From contig NZ_JAFFHZ010000001.1 of assembly GCF_017052585.1 (NCBI RefSeq), positions 992,001 to 1,056,000 on the forward strand: a stretch of 64,000 nt of DNA. The letters are read 5' to 3'. This DNA comes from Paenibacillus apiarius (GTDB lineage Bacteria > Bacillota > Bacilli > Paenibacillales > Paenibacillaceae). The notes beneath the pieces are model-generated. The model ran no database searches and was not told the DNA's origin. It was given only the letters and a program-made list of their open reading frames with translations. The position numbers were made by a program, and so were the translations under genes. Each line of letters begins with the position of its first letter. Position 1 is the first letter of the stretch. Shown piece by piece: positions 1 through 9,203 of this stretch.

Positions 1-185
1 TCACAAAAGGAAAGGTAACCTTAAAAGTAAAGGACGATAACACGGTAACAATGAACGGCCAGACCAGCACCTTGCCGGCAGAATTAGACCACAACGTGCT
101 GTACTTAAACCTCGACGCATTCAGCAAATTAACGGGTCTGCCTCTGAAATGGGATTCCTTGTCTGAACGTATCGCACTGAAATAA
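1..185 (+). CDS. Stalk-domain (copper amine oxidase N-terminal-like) protein, C-terminal end only
   Basis: The reading frame is open from base 3 to a TAA at 183-185 and gives about 60 residues ending SERIALK. The pattern (short beta strands, TVTMNGQ, LYLNLDAFSKLTGLPLKWD) matches the final repeat of the copper-amine-oxidase N-terminal-like stalk domain. Paenibacilli use this domain in many secreted or wall-attached proteins. The rest of the gene lies to the left of the window, so signal peptide and partner domains cannot be judged. The family call is from pattern recognition only. Confidence 0.6.
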   Translation, partial: TKGKVTLKVKDDNTVTMNGQTSTLPAELDHNVLYLNLDAFSKLTGLPLKWDSLSERIALK

Positions 186-375
186 GCATGTTGACATTGA
201 ACATTGACACGTATCAGAGGGCGACCAGATTGCCCTTCTAGTCCAAGCGGCAAAAGGCTACAGGGCGAAGTGCCGTCATCTGACAAGATTGGTTCCAGAT
301 AAGTTCCGCTCCGGGCGCCGAATGCCCGTGCTTTAAGGTCAAATACCGATTTCGGATATTCACGCATACGATTGG

Positions 376-403
376 AAGGTCGGAAGCATAACGCTCCGAC
401 CTT
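376..403. terminator. Hairpin between the stalk-domain gene and leuB
   Basis: A perfect 9-bp inverted repeat (AAGGTCGGA / TCCGACCTT) with a 10-base loop lies just after the leuB stop codon. Neither strand has a long T run after it, so termination strength is uncertain. The 190 bases before it (186-375) hold no gene I can recognise; a weak 5-bp AGGGC/GCCCT hairpin sits at 218-236. Confidence 0.5.
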
Positions 404-415
404 TATCATCCAACC

Positions 416-1492
416 TTATTTCATCGCGGCCACGATCAGATCGCCCATTTGCTCCGTGCCGAGCGCCTTCGATTTATCCGTTGCGATATCCCCTGTGCGG
501 TGTCCCGCGTCAAGCACTTCCTTCACCGCCGTCTCAATCGACTGCGCCGCCGCTTCGTATCCGAATGTCAGGCGGAACATAAGCGCCACGGACAGGATCG
601 TCGCAATCGGATTCGCCACGCCTTGGCCCGCGATATCCGGAGCGGAGCCGTGCACTGGCTCGTACAGCCCGAAGCTGCCTTCTCCCAGCGAAGCCGAGGA
701 CAGCATGCCGATCGAGCCCGTCAGCATCGCCGCTTCGTCACTCAAAATATCTCCGAACATATTCTCCGTCACGATGACATCGAAGCTCGACGGACGGCGC
801 AGAAGCTGCATCGCACAGTTGTCGACCAGCACGTGCTCCAGCTCCACGTCCGGATATTCCGGCGCAATGCGGTTCACCGTTTCGCGCCAGAGGCGGGACG
901 TCTCGAGCACGTTCGCCTTGTCGACCGAAGCCAGCTTCTTGCGGCGCTTCTGCGCAATCTCGAACGCTTGGCGCACGATGCGCTCCACTTCCTGCACGTT
1001 GTATACGCACGTGTCGACCGCTTCTTGCCCGTGTTCGCCGTCGCGGCGGAACTTCTCGCCGAAGTAGATGCCGCCCGTCAGCTCTCGCACGACGATTAGG
1101 TCCGTTCCCTCAAGCACCTCCGGCTTCAATGTAGAGGCATCCTTCAAGCAATCGAAGATGACTGCCGGACGGATATTGGAGAATAATCCGAGCGCTTTGC
1201 GAATGCCAAGCAGCCCGGTCTCCGGGCGAAGCTCCTTCGGATTGCTGTCCCATTTCGGACCGCCTACCGCTCCCAGCAGGACGGCATCCGCTTGCTTGCA
1301 CTTCTCCAGCGTTTCTTCCGGAAGCGGGGTTCCTGTCTCGTCGATTGCAATACCGCCGAATAGGCTGTGGCTCGTTTCGAAAGAATACCCGAACAGCTCC
1401 TCCGTACGTTTTAATACTTTTTCCGCTTCTCTGACGACTTCCGGCCCGATGCCGTCACCTGCGATAATGGCGATCTTCTTCACGTCTGGCAT
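416..1492 (-). CDS. leuB: 3-isopropylmalate dehydrogenase
   Basis: LeuB oxidises and decarboxylates 3-isopropylmalate to 2-ketoisocaproate with NAD, the third step of leucine synthesis, in the cytoplasm. The 358-residue protein has the family's usual length. It shows the N-terminal [10 protein letters not shown] motif, the substrate-binding [13 protein letters not shown] stretch, [11 protein letters not shown], and the metal/NAD region [11 protein letters not shown] with [12 protein letters not shown] near the C terminus. I chose ATG at 1492 rather than the in-frame GTG at 1501, because AGGAG sits 8 bases before the ATG and runs into the GTG. leuA, ilvC, ilvN and ilvB are on the same strand but 41 kb away, so leuB probably has its own promoter here. 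Confidence 0.96.
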   Translation of the reverse strand: MPDVKKIAIIAGDGIGPEVVREAEKVLKRTEELFGYSFETSHSLFGGIAIDETGTPLPEETLEKCKQADAVLLGAVGGPKWDSNPKELRPETGLLGIRKALGLFSNIRPAVIFDCLKDASTLKPEVLEGTDLIVVRELTGGIYFGEKFRRDGEHGQEAVDTCVYNVQEVERIVRQAFEIAQKRRKKLASVDKANVLETSRLWRETVNRIAPEYPDVELEHVLVDNCAMQLLRRPSSFDVIVTENMFGDILSDEAAMLTGSIGMLSSASLGEGSFGLYEPVHGSAPDIAGQGVANPIATILSVALMFRLTFGYEAAAQSIETAVKEVLDAGHRTGDIATDKSKALGTEQMGDLIVAAMK

Positions 1493-1585
1493 GTCTGTCA
1501 CTCCTCGTTCATTGTCGTTACTTCAGTTGTAACACAAATGAAAGAGGTTGGCTAAGATATAAAAGCTATCATTTTTATAGGAAAA

Positions 1586-1601
1586 AACTATGGGTATAGT
1601 T
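1586..1601 (-). terminator. AT-rich terminator after the CmcI-like gene
   Basis: On the minus strand AACTAT-ACCC-ATAGTT is followed directly by TTTTCC, a short intrinsic-terminator shape placed 5 bases after the stop of the methyltransferase gene. The stem is short and AT-rich, so read-through into leuB is possible. Confidence 0.45.
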
Positions 1602-1605
1602 ATTT

Positions 1606-2238
1606 TCAATCGGCCTGCCCATCAATTACTTTTAGCAAATACCCATTCGGATTAAATGTAAGATGGAATTTATGTCTGCTTTCATCCACTATGAATTGGT
1701 CATTCTCCGTCAAAAATTGTTGCACGGCTCCCATGGGGCCGGGAGCCCATTGGGGAACAACCGGATTCCCCCCGATGATAGTATCTTCTACAATCATGTA
1801 ACTTCCAACCGTGACCAGATGATGATATATTCTCATTTCATTGAGAACGTGCGGCGCTGTATGATCGGAATCGAGAATGACCAATACGACATCGGCAGGA
1901 CATATATATTCCTTTACTTTATCAACCATCTCCGAAGAGGTCGTGTCACCTATTAAATAAGTAATTCTGCCATGCTCGGGTCTTTCCATTTCCACGATAT
2001 CGATCGTAATCACCTTGCCCTTGCCTAATACATCACACATATGGGCTAAAAACAAGGCGCTTCCGCCCGCATTCGTTCCGCATTCGATTATGACATCCGG
2101 CTTGATATTAAACAGAATTTCTTGATAGTTGAATAAGTCTAGCGGACATTTAAGAACGCGGTGCCCGAACCAATATGTGTCCAGCCATACTTCACTATCA
2201 AAGTAATGATGATGAAAAGATTTTACGCAATCGTTCAT
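1606..2238 (-). CDS. CmcI / rhamnosyl O-methyltransferase-family SAM methyltransferase
   Basis: The 210-residue protein matches the cephalosporin hydroxylase/CmcI family, which despite its name consists of SAM-dependent O-methyltransferases, several of which methylate sugars. The signature is LKCPLDLFNYQEILF, then the SAM-binding IIECGTNAGGSALFLAHMCD with VITIDI, then an acidic ILDSDHTAPHVLNEM and MIVEDTIIGG. AAGGGG lies 8 bases before the ATG. It is the leftmost gene of the glycan block and transcribes away from the GT61 gene, so it probably methylates the surface glycan. The substrate is not known. Confidence 0.8.
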   Translation of the reverse strand: MNDCVKSFHHHYFDSEVWLDTYWFGHRVLKCPLDLFNYQEILFNIKPDVIIECGTNAGGSALFLAHMCDVLGKGKVITIDIVEMERPEHGRITYLIGDTTSSEMVDKVKEYICPADVVLVILDSDHTAPHVLNEMRIYHHLVTVGSYMIVEDTIIGGNPVVPQWAPGPMGAVQQFLTENDQFIVDESRHKFHLTFNPNGYLLKVIDGQAD

Positions 2239-2449
2239 TGTTTCTACCCCTTTCCGGCCAATTGCATTTTCATATCCTTTTATAGCAGTGTATGAGTATT
2301 ATAATTGCTTCGTGAAAGAAATAGATGAACTTGCACTCTATCATCTAAGCCCAAATCTCATTTACAGGCCAATATAAAGCCGGGGTCTCTCAGCTCGAGA
2401 AATGTGTATATCTGTATCCTATACGCCGTCCCCCCGCCTCCGAATCAAT

Positions 2450-2458
2450 CATAGAATA
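2450..2458 (+). promoter_or_regulatory. Possible sigma-K -10 element upstream of the GT61 gene
   Basis: CATAGAATA matches the sigma-K -10 consensus CATANNNTA, 63 bases before the start of the GT61 gene. At the N16 position where other candidates in this window have ACC, this one has CCC, so the -35 match is poor. The 283-base gap between the two divergent genes otherwise shows only AT-rich sequence. Confidence 0.25.
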
Positions 2459-2521
2459 TTTCAATCTACTAAACCCTCGCCGTAAAGTAAGGCAACGAGT
2501 CTATTAACGGAGGGAAGAAAA

Positions 2522-3610
2522 ATGTATACAATCCCCGACCAGTTCTATGCAAAAACGATCGACTGGGCTATAACTTACGCGTTAAGCAACAATTACCGCT
2601 TGGAGGACGTTTACAAGGTGATTTATCCGAGAGAGACGCTTCAGCTTCAAGCGCCCAAAGGTTTGGACCTTCCCCGTTGGCCTACGCTATGCAGCTTCGA
2701 CGAGGCCTTCGTGGCCGTCATTCCATATGGGCGTGCCGTTACGGGGAACTGTTATTCCGTCACGTCGGACAATAAACGGCTGCTCGATGTCGAGTACAGC
2801 TATCCCTACAGCTTTCAGGAATTGCCGCCTCCAGAGTATCGGGCGGAGACCGTGGCTACCCTCATATGGGGTTGGAATATTCCCGAAGTCGTTTTCACGC
2901 AAGCCATATTCGGCCACTGGTTTTTTGATATTTTGCCGCGCATTCATCTGTTGGAACATAGCGGGATCGCAATAGATAGATACTTAATCGGCAAGCTGAC
3001 CCATCCTTTTCAATATGAGTCGCTGAATATGCTCGGTATTCCAATGGATAAATTGATACAAGTAGACAAAAATGATTTCCATCTGATGGCTGACAAGTTG
3101 GTCGTCCCCGCAGTGCCTTGGATATTGGGCAAGAGCCCTAGATGGGCCTATCACTTTATCCGGCATCGTTTGAAGGATACCCATCCGGTTCAACCTGTGA
3201 GCGGTTATGAACGAATATATGTAACCCGGCAAGATGCGCATGCGCGCTATGTCCTGAATGAAGACGAAGTCATGAATTTGCTGCGCGCTAAGGGCTTCAC
3301 CCGCATCGTGCTCACTCCGTTGAGTACCCAAGAAAAAATAGCCATTTATTCATCCGCCCAAGCAATCGTCGCGCCATTCGGCAGCGGCAACATCAATCTC
3401 GCTTTTTGCAATCCCGGAACCAAAATCGTGGAGCTTACGCCGTATACCATTGCAGATGATTACTTTTGGAAAATAAGCAACCATGCGCAGCTCGACTATT
3501 ACGAAATCGTCTGTGACATCGAATATCCGCCCAAACCGATAGGAGGATTGGACAACTTTACCGTTGATCTCAACAAGCTGCAGCAGGTTCTTGAATTGGC
3601 CGGGATATAG
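2522..3610 (+). CDS. Glycosyltransferase family 61 (DUF563) protein
   Basis: The 362-residue protein has the GT61 layout: a variable N-terminal half and a conserved C-terminal half. The latter has YVTRQDAHARYVLNEDEV, ALTPLST-type spacing and the IVAPFGSGNINLAFCNPGTKIVELTP block (about residues 275-325). A good AGGGAAG ribosome site precedes the ATG. No signal peptide or membrane segment is visible, so it is probably cytosolic and acts on lipid-linked or protein-bound glycan. It opens the plus-strand side of the glycan block and transcribes away from the methyltransferase. The transferred sugar cannot be predicted. Confidence 0.82.
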   Translation: MYTIPDQFYAKTIDWAITYALSNNYRLEDVYKVIYPRETLQLQAPKGLDLPRWPTLCSFDEAFVAVIPYGRAVTGNCYSVTSDNKRLLDVEYSYPYSFQELPPPEYRAETVATLIWGWNIPEVVFTQAIFGHWFFDILPRIHLLEHSGIAIDRYLIGKLTHPFQYESLNMLGIPMDKLIQVDKNDFHLMADKLVVPAVPWILGKSPRWAYHFIRHRLKDTHPVQPVSGYERIYVTRQDAHARYVLNEDEVMNLLRAKGFTRIVLTPLSTQEKIAIYSSAQAIVAPFGSGNINLAFCNPGTKIVELTPYTIADDYFWKISNHAQLDYYEIVCDIEYPPKPIGGLDNFTVDLNKLQQVLELAGI

Positions 3611-3624
3611 ACCGGACTGAAGCA

Positions 3625-3795
3625 CCGATTTTCGGAGAAAGAGATATCCTTAAAGATCCAGATTTCACGGATCCAAGTTATGAATATATTTGTTATACCG
3701 AGAACCCAGAGAAAGGCCGTTCGGAAATCTGGAAGGTGATTCAAGCACAGCGCAAACACGAAGATCCCATACGCGATGCCTGGGGTACAAATTGA
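3625..3795 (+). pseudogene. N-terminal remnant of a DUF616 (PF04765)-like glycosyltransferase
   Basis: This 56-codon open stretch has no start codon with a ribosome site and ends in TGA. It reads PIFGERDILKDP, then SYEYICYTENPEKGRSEIW and HEDPIRDAWGTN. This is the N-terminal pattern of TOD1/DUF616-type glycosyltransferases (IFG-YD-L, then DYICFTDN, then a DPxRxA step). The rest of the domain, including the acidic metal site, is missing. The fragment starts inside the 3' end region of the GT61 gene in another frame. It looks like the scar of a lost transferase gene. The family assignment rests on short motifs. Confidence 0.5.
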
Positions 3796-3890
3796 TGCCT
3801 CATAAGCTGTTCCCGAGCATGACACCAGTAAATGATGGATGCCAACATAAGCCTTGCAGGGGATAAGCGCCGGCATCTACTTCAAAATGT

Positions 3891-3929
3891 AAAGACGGGC
3901 ACGCTCAAATAGTGAAGGCGCCCGTCTTT
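3891..3929 (+). terminator. Intrinsic terminator after the GT61 gene and remnant
   Basis: A perfect 10-bp stem (AAAGACGGGC / GCCCGTCTTT) with a 19-base loop is followed about 11 bases later by a run of seven T. The next 370 bases (3930-4297) are AT-rich and hold no coding sequence I can support. Confidence 0.7.
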
Positions 3930-4297
3930 CATAACTATTCCTTTTTTTGTCATTCAGACTCCGTTATATAGTAATGGAAGGGCCCCATTTGCTTCGATTC
4001 CGATAACTAGAACTTCAGGCCGGTACGCGGCCGAAAATACAATTCCCCCATAGTTCACACCCACATTCTTTTAATAGGAACTCTATATCCTATAACTCGG
4101 AGCTATTGCTCTGCTATTATCATTTGCCTGCTACTTTGTATTTGTACGCTTGACGCTATCTGGACCCCATCTTTTCGATTACTTTATTGCCATCTATTTT
4201 CACCCATTTTACGATAACCATTTCTTCTGCCTACATCGTCCCATTGCTTCAATCATAACCTACAATACGACATGAGATTGTCAGGAGGGAATGATTC

Positions 4298-4945
4298 GTG
4301 TCCAGCAGACAAAAGACGGTTATCATTGGCGCAGGCGGACATTCCAAAGTTATCATTGATATGCTGGGCTCCAATCCCATGATAGAGATAGTGGGGTGCA
4401 CGGCCGCCACGGGAATGGGCACAGTCTTGAACGTGCCTGTATTAGGCGATGACTCTATCTTGCCGTATCTATATGATCATGGCGTCCGCCACGCATTCGT
4501 GGCGATCGGCGACAACCGGATCCGGCGCAAGATGACACGTCATGCCAAAGACATCGGATTTACATTGATTAATGCCATCAGCCCATTTGCGTATGTGTCT
4601 CCGTCAGCCCAGTTAGGCTCGGGGATTGCCGTCATGCCCCGCGCCGTGTTGAATGCGGAAGCGCACATTCATGATAATGCCGTTATCAACACGGGAGCGA
4701 CGGTCGATCATGAATCCGTCATCGGAGAATCGTGTCATGTGGCGCCGGGTAGCAGTCTTTCCGGGAATGTGCGCGTTAAAAACGGGGCTTTCTTGGGCAC
4801 GGGAACGAAAGTCATCGACGGCATAACCATTGGCGCCTGGTCGGTACTCGGCGCAGGTTCCGTCGTCATCCGCAACATTCCGGATCGATGCCTTGCTGTG
4901 GGCGTGCCGGCCCGCGTCATTAAGCAACGTCATGAACCGTTCTAA
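4298..4945 (+). CDS. NeuD/PglD-type sugar O/N-acetyltransferase
   Basis: The 215-residue enzyme probably transfers acetyl from acetyl-CoA to an amino sugar nucleotide. Residues 7-22 (VIIGAGGHSKVIIDML) are the PglD/NeuD N-terminal Rossmann motif. The C-terminal half is a left-handed beta helix of hexapeptide repeats, with the catalytic-type TGATVDHES histidine, GTGTKVIDGITIGAWSVLGAGSVV and the closing GVPARVIK. The start is GTG at 4298: AGGAGG lies 9 bases upstream, and the nearer ATG is out of frame. It sits 32 bases before a perosamine-synthase-like aminotransferase. The pair therefore suggests 4-N-acetylation of a 4-amino-4,6-dideoxyhexose, as with PerB/PglD/NeuD-type partners. Confidence 0.85.
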   Translation: MSSRQKTVIIGAGGHSKVIIDMLGSNPMIEIVGCTAATGMGTVLNVPVLGDDSILPYLYDHGVRHAFVAIGDNRIRRKMTRHAKDIGFTLINAISPFAYVSPSAQLGSGIAVMPRAVLNAEAHIHDNAVINTGATVDHESVIGESCHVAPGSSLSGNVRVKNGAFLGTGTKVIDGITIGAWSVLGAGSVVIRNIPDRCLAVGVPARVIKQRHEPF

Positions 4946-4977
4946 TGCGCAGATACGAACGTTGGAGGGAAAAATAC

Positions 4978-6084
4978 ATGAACAAATATTATTCCATTGC
5001 AACTCCCATTTTGAATGGGAACGAAAAGAAATATGTCATGGACTGTTTGAATTCGACGTGGATCTCTTCCAACGGCCCGTATTTGGATCAATTCGAGCAG
5101 CAATTCGCCGCTTTCTGTCAGACGAAGCACGCAATTGCCTGCAGCAACGGCACGACAGCCCTGCACTTGGCGCTGATGGCTCACGGGGTCGGACCGGGGG
5201 ATGAAGTGATCGTTCCGACACTTACATTCGTTGCAACGGCAAATGCCGTATCATACTGCGGAGCGGTCCCCGTGTTCGTCGACGCGGAGGCAGAAACATG
5301 GAATATAGACACCGACGCCATTGAAAGCAAGATTACGCCCCGCACGAAAGGAATCATTGCCGTTCATCTGTACGGACATCCTGCACATATGGATCCCATC
5401 ATGCATATCGCGCAAAAGCACGACTTGTTCGTCATCGAAGACGCTGCCGAGGCCATTGGCGCCCAATATAAAGAAAAAATGACGGGGTCGTTGGGGCACA
5501 CCGCCACGTTCAGTCTGTTCGGAAATAAAATCATTACGACCGGCGAAGGGGGCGTCGTAACGACCAATGACGACGCTCTCGCCGAAAAAGTCAAACTGCT
5601 GAAGGGGCAAGGAATCGACCAAAACAAGAAATATTGGCATCCCGTTATCGGATACAATTATCGGATGACCAACATTCAAGCGGCGATTGGATGCGCCCAG
5701 CTTGAAAATGCCGACTGGCACATCCAGCAGCGTATCCGCGTTGCCATGCACTATTATGACTATCTCCAAGGTGAAGACAGACTGACGCTTCCGGTTCAGA
5801 AAATATGGGCCAAAAATGTATACTGGATGTTCAGCGTCGTGCTCAACCGATGTTCGGAAATGCAGCGGGATTCGATCATGAAGTATTTAAAAGACTATGG
5901 GATCGAGACAAGACCGTTCTTCTATCCGATGCATATCCTTCCTCCGTATGCACACGGGCAGACGTCTACGGAATTTCCGGTAGCTAACCGCATTGCGTCC
6001 CAAGGCATCAATCTTCCGAGTCATGGTGAGTTGACGGAAGACGATATCCGGTTTATTTGCCGGACGCTAAGAAATGTGTTGTAA
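4978..6084 (+). CDS. DegT/DnrJ/EryC1 aminotransferase, likely GDP-perosamine synthase
   Basis: This PLP enzyme would aminate a 4-keto-6-deoxyhexose nucleotide. The 368-residue protein resembles Vibrio RfbE (GDP-perosamine synthase) closely: STWISSNGPYLDQFE, CSNGTTALHLAL, DEVIVPTLTFVATANAV, HLYGHPAHMD, VIEDAAEAIGA, the PLP lysine in FGNKIITTGEGG, and GYNYRMTNIQAAIG. The start is ATG at 4978 behind GGAGGG; an upstream in-frame ATG at 4945 lacks a ribosome site. Its substrate needs GDP-mannose (manC is at 11.7 kb) and a GDP-mannose 4,6-dehydratase, which is not in this window. UDP-linked 4-aminosugar synthesis is the main alternative. Confidence 0.8.
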   Translation: MNKYYSIATPILNGNEKKYVMDCLNSTWISSNGPYLDQFEQQFAAFCQTKHAIACSNGTTALHLALMAHGVGPGDEVIVPTLTFVATANAVSYCGAVPVFVDAEAETWNIDTDAIESKITPRTKGIIAVHLYGHPAHMDPIMHIAQKHDLFVIEDAAEAIGAQYKEKMTGSLGHTATFSLFGNKIITTGEGGVVTTNDDALAEKVKLLKGQGIDQNKKYWHPVIGYNYRMTNIQAAIGCAQLENADWHIQQRIRVAMHYYDYLQGEDRLTLPVQKIWAKNVYWMFSVVLNRCSEMQRDSIMKYLKDYGIETRPFFYPMHILPPYAHGQTSTEFPVANRIASQGINLPSHGELTEDDIRFICRTLRNVL

Positions 6085-6116
6085 CCTCGTTACAACGGTT
6101 TGAGGGGGAGACGTCA

Positions 6117-7823
6117 TTGGCATTGCAACACCGGGTCATACATTTCATACATGCCATATTGAAGCTGGAAGGGTTGGACTTCATTAGAGAGCTGTATCGG
6201 CAATTCCTCCACCGGGAGCCGAGTGCGATGGAGTATCAGCATTATATGAGACTGCTGGCTATGCACCAGACCAAGCAGACGCTGATAGTCCATGTCATGT
6301 GCAGCGAGGAGGCGGAACGGTTATATCATCAGCCGCCTTCCGGATTTATCCATCTCCATGATGAGAATGAGACGGCCGCAAGCATCTTGCGCCGCTTTTA
6401 TCCTTCTGAACCGTTTTTTTTCGTTCATTCGTTATACAATGAATTGTTATGCCGCAATCCGGATACGCAAGGAATGCAAGGCCACCTGCACAGTTTATTG
6501 GGGGGCATGCAAAAGAAAAATCTGCTTCACGCATTTTTCATATCGGCGGAATGCCAAAAATTCCTTTCCATGCCCCAAATCCCTTTCATAAACGACTGTC
6601 GGACGGTCGGAACGGGGATTGCAGCTCCTCCATGGGGACATCGGATTGTGAACCATATCGGCATCTTTTTGGCTTATCCTCACCCTCTCGCCTTGGACGG
6701 CGAGGGAATCGGGCGCTTTCTTTACCGGTTAATTGAGGGCTTTTTAAGTAAAAGACCGGATGTCCACATCCATATAGCCGCCACAGATTACAACTATGCG
6801 GATGCTGAACATTCATTCGCTTCATTAAAATTCCAATTCCCTGGACGGGTTCATATCACTAGATCGAACAATATCGAAACGTTCAATACGAATGTCCCGG
6901 CGGAAGTTTGGATTGTGCCTATCGTTTCACTTGAATTGGCGATGTTTTTAAAGAAACCTTATATCGTATGTTTGCATGATTTGGTTCATCATCAATTCAA
7001 GGACTTGTATTTTACAATGTATCCTGAATTTTGCTATCGGGTTGACCGCAATGGTTATCTGGTCTTGAAGAAAGCCGTAGCCATCGTATCCAATTCCAAT
7101 TATGTCCGGTACCACCATGCCATCGTTGTCGCCGGAATGCCTGCGGAGAAAACACATGTTATCCGATTGGCCCCTCCGAACGACGAATATCAATCTTTTA
7201 CTTTTATTGATGAAACCCAATTCCGTTTGAAATACCAGTTATTGTATGAGTACCTTGTGTTCCCGACCGTTTTGCGCCTGCATAAAAATTTCGAACGGCT
7301 AATTGCCGCATTTATCAAATTTAGACAATCATTCGACGGTTACCATTCTCGATTGCGTCTCGTATTCACTGATCAGCTGACGAACAATCCAAAGCAGGCG
7401 GAAGTCATGCAAATATTACAGCATGTTGCAGATGAAGATATTCGGAGCAGCATCATGTTTATAGGCCGAATTCCGAAATCCGATCTGCCCTCGCTCTACA
7501 AATACGCGCTGGGAACCATCGTTCCGACTCTGTTCGAAGGCAGCTGCCCGTTCCCCATTCTGGAATCATTGACGATGGGCACGCCTGTCGCGGCAGCCAA
7601 TATCGAGGTGACGAACGAGATCATTACAGATATGAGCGCATTCCTGCCATTCAACCCCTACTCCATCGAAGAAATGGAAGCGGCCATTCGCGGATTATGG
7701 ACGTACCGCCACACTCTGCTAGCCCGGCAACAAGCCGCGATTAGCGGAGCGATGCAGCGCAGATGGACAGATGTCGCCAATGAATATTACGCTTTACTAC
7801 AGCACGTCGCCAGCACGAACTAA
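6117..7823 (+). CDS. DUF4214 domains fused to a GT4 glycosyltransferase
   Basis: The 568-residue protein begins with two DUF4214-type helical repeats (FIRELYRQFLHREPSAMEYQ at about 18-60, VHSLYNELLCRNPDTQGMQG at about 95-145). From about residue 180 it carries a GT4 fold with a nucleotide-sugar half (VFPTVLRLHKNFERLI, IGRIPKSDLPSLYKYA, PTLFEGSCPFPILESL). TTG at 6117 is the likely start, with GAGGGGGAG 6 bases before it; the frame is also open upstream into the aminotransferase gene. It follows that gene by 32 bases and is probably in the same operon. DUF4214 may be a targeting or scaffold module; the acceptor is unknown. Confidence 0.75.
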   Translation: MALQHRVIHFIHAILKLEGLDFIRELYRQFLHREPSAMEYQHYMRLLAMHQTKQTLIVHVMCSEEAERLYHQPPSGFIHLHDENETAASILRRFYPSEPFFFVHSLYNELLCRNPDTQGMQGHLHSLLGGMQKKNLLHAFFISAECQKFLSMPQIPFINDCRTVGTGIAAPPWGHRIVNHIGIFLAYPHPLALDGEGIGRFLYRLIEGFLSKRPDVHIHIAATDYNYADAEHSFASLKFQFPGRVHITRSNNIETFNTNVPAEVWIVPIVSLELAMFLKKPYIVCLHDLVHHQFKDLYFTMYPEFCYRVDRNGYLVLKKAVAIVSNSNYVRYHHAIVVAGMPAEKTHVIRLAPPNDEYQSFTFIDETQFRLKYQLLYEYLVFPTVLRLHKNFERLIAAFIKFRQSFDGYHSRLRLVFTDQLTNNPKQAEVMQILQHVADEDIRSSIMFIGRIPKSDLPSLYKYALGTIVPTLFEGSCPFPILESLTMGTPVAAANIEVTNEIITDMSAFLPFNPYSIEEMEAAIRGLWTYRHTLLARQQAAISGAMQRRWTDVANEYYALLQHVASTN

Positions 7824-7839
7824 TGGCTGCTTGAACGGC

Positions 7840-9006
7840 TCACAGCATGCTGTAATGCTTCATGTAAGCTAGCCGGAATATATGAATATATTTTTTTGCG
7901 ACATCATCCCACGTTTCCGACGCATCGTTCATGCCTTGTACGGCAGAGGCCTTATAATGCGCATAGTTGTCAAATAGACGCTTCAACGCTTGCGCGATCG
8001 AATCCGGCGACTCCGGGTCGAACCAGACGATGTCGGCGCTGTGCCTTGCCAGATGCTCCCGCATGACGGGGATATCGGAACAGAGCACCGGGACGCCCAA
8101 TCTCAACGCTTCTTCGACCGGATAGCTTCCGCCGCCTTCCGACATGCTCGGCATGATTAGGGCTTGAGCATTCCTCACGACCGGGATGACGTCCACATCC
8201 TTAATGAATCCCATCGGATACACATCTTTGTCAAGATGCAGCCCGACCCGTTTCATTAATGATATAAGTGCGGGAACATACAAATGATCAGGCCAGTGAG
8301 GCGGAACGCTGCGCAACAGCTCCGTGTTGTAGCCGAACAAAACGAGCGGAACTTCGTTGCTTTCAGTAAATCTTGAATAGGCCAGCAGCAAATTATAGTG
8401 ATTTTTATGCGGTGACACATTGCTTGGGTACACCACGTACTTCTGCGGGAGACGTAATGCCAATTCTTCGGTTACCCTCGTATTTGTCAAGTTTGCGGAC
8501 GGAAGAATGGCATGCTCGATAACATGGACTTCATTGCATTGCGGCCCGAAGTGCTCGATTAATCTTGATTTTACGTGATGGGAAGAGACGGCGACGGACG
8601 TCATATTTTCTATCCAGCATTTGGATTCTTTCCAACACTGTTGAACGACGGCACCCGTCAAATAATGAGGGACAAAGTCCATCACCGTTGTATCATGGAA
8701 CGTGCATATCGCCGGAATGTGCACCTTGACATATTCAGGACCATGCGGCCAGAAAAAGTATACGACATGACAATCGGAAAGCAGCGCATTTCCTTCAGAC
8801 GATTGAATGGATCCGCTAAAATAAACGATATCGATATTCGGGTATCCCGTAATATCGATTCTTTCTTTAAAGCTTGTTTCTGAGGATATGACTAATCTCA
8901 CCAGATCAATATCTTCCTGCCGTGCCATCGCAGGCAATAGATTAGACAATAGTCTCGCTCCGCCGCCTGCGGAAATCAAATTGGCACACCAAATCATAAT
9001 TCTCAT
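7840..9006 (-). CDS. GT4-family glycosyltransferase
   Basis: The 388-residue protein has the GT-B/GT4 layout. The N-terminal half starts IMIWCANLISAGGGARLLSNLLPAM. The C-terminal half has YVVYPSNVSPHKNHYNLLLAY, the GFIKDVDVIPVVRNAQALIMPSMSEGGGSYPVEEALRLGVPVLCSD nucleotide-sugar site with an E-x7-E-like pattern, and a PVMREH segment. AAGGGGAG lies 7 bases before the ATG. It converges with the preceding plus-strand gene, with only 16 bases between the stops, and stands alone on its strand. It is probably a cytosolic glycan-assembly enzyme; donor and acceptor cannot be predicted. Confidence 0.85.
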   Translation of the reverse strand: MRIMIWCANLISAGGGARLLSNLLPAMARQEDIDLVRLVISSETSFKERIDITGYPNIDIVYFSGSIQSSEGNALLSDCHVVYFFWPHGPEYVKVHIPAICTFHDTTVMDFVPHYLTGAVVQQCWKESKCWIENMTSVAVSSHHVKSRLIEHFGPQCNEVHVIEHAILPSANLTNTRVTEELALRLPQKYVVYPSNVSPHKNHYNLLLAYSRFTESNEVPLVLFGYNTELLRSVPPHWPDHLYVPALISLMKRVGLHLDKDVYPMGFIKDVDVIPVVRNAQALIMPSMSEGGGSYPVEEALRLGVPVLCSDIPVMREHLARHSADIVWFDPESPDSIAQALKRLFDNYAHYKASAVQGMNDASETWDDVAKKYIHIFRLAYMKHYSML

Positions 9007-9031
9007 TTTGCAACTCCCCTTTGAAGAGGTT

Positions 9032-9054
9032 GTTCAAAAAGCCCCCTTTTGAAC
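9032..9054. repeat. Palindromic repeat GTTCAAAA-N7-TTTTGAAC
   Basis: An 8-bp perfect inverted repeat around AGCCCCC lies between two divergent glycosyltransferase genes. A degenerate relative (CCTGAAAAGCCCACTTTTCGAAC) occurs at 35891-35913, also between genes. It is probably a small dispersed intergenic repeat rather than an operator. Confidence 0.35.
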
Positions 9055-9203
9055 ACGCACTTGAAGCATTTACAAGCGGGTGATTCGGCAATTCCTTAAT
9101 GAATATGCGACGCGCTCATGGATGATTCATCGCGATGTCCGGAAAGCAAAGATATTTCACGCCAATAAGATGAATATAGATGGGAAAAAAGGAGGATATG
9201 AAG

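Noticed and set aside
372-1532. Plus-strand frames across leuB
   Set aside because: They lie opposite a clearly conserved leuB and have no ribosome sites or recognisable domains.
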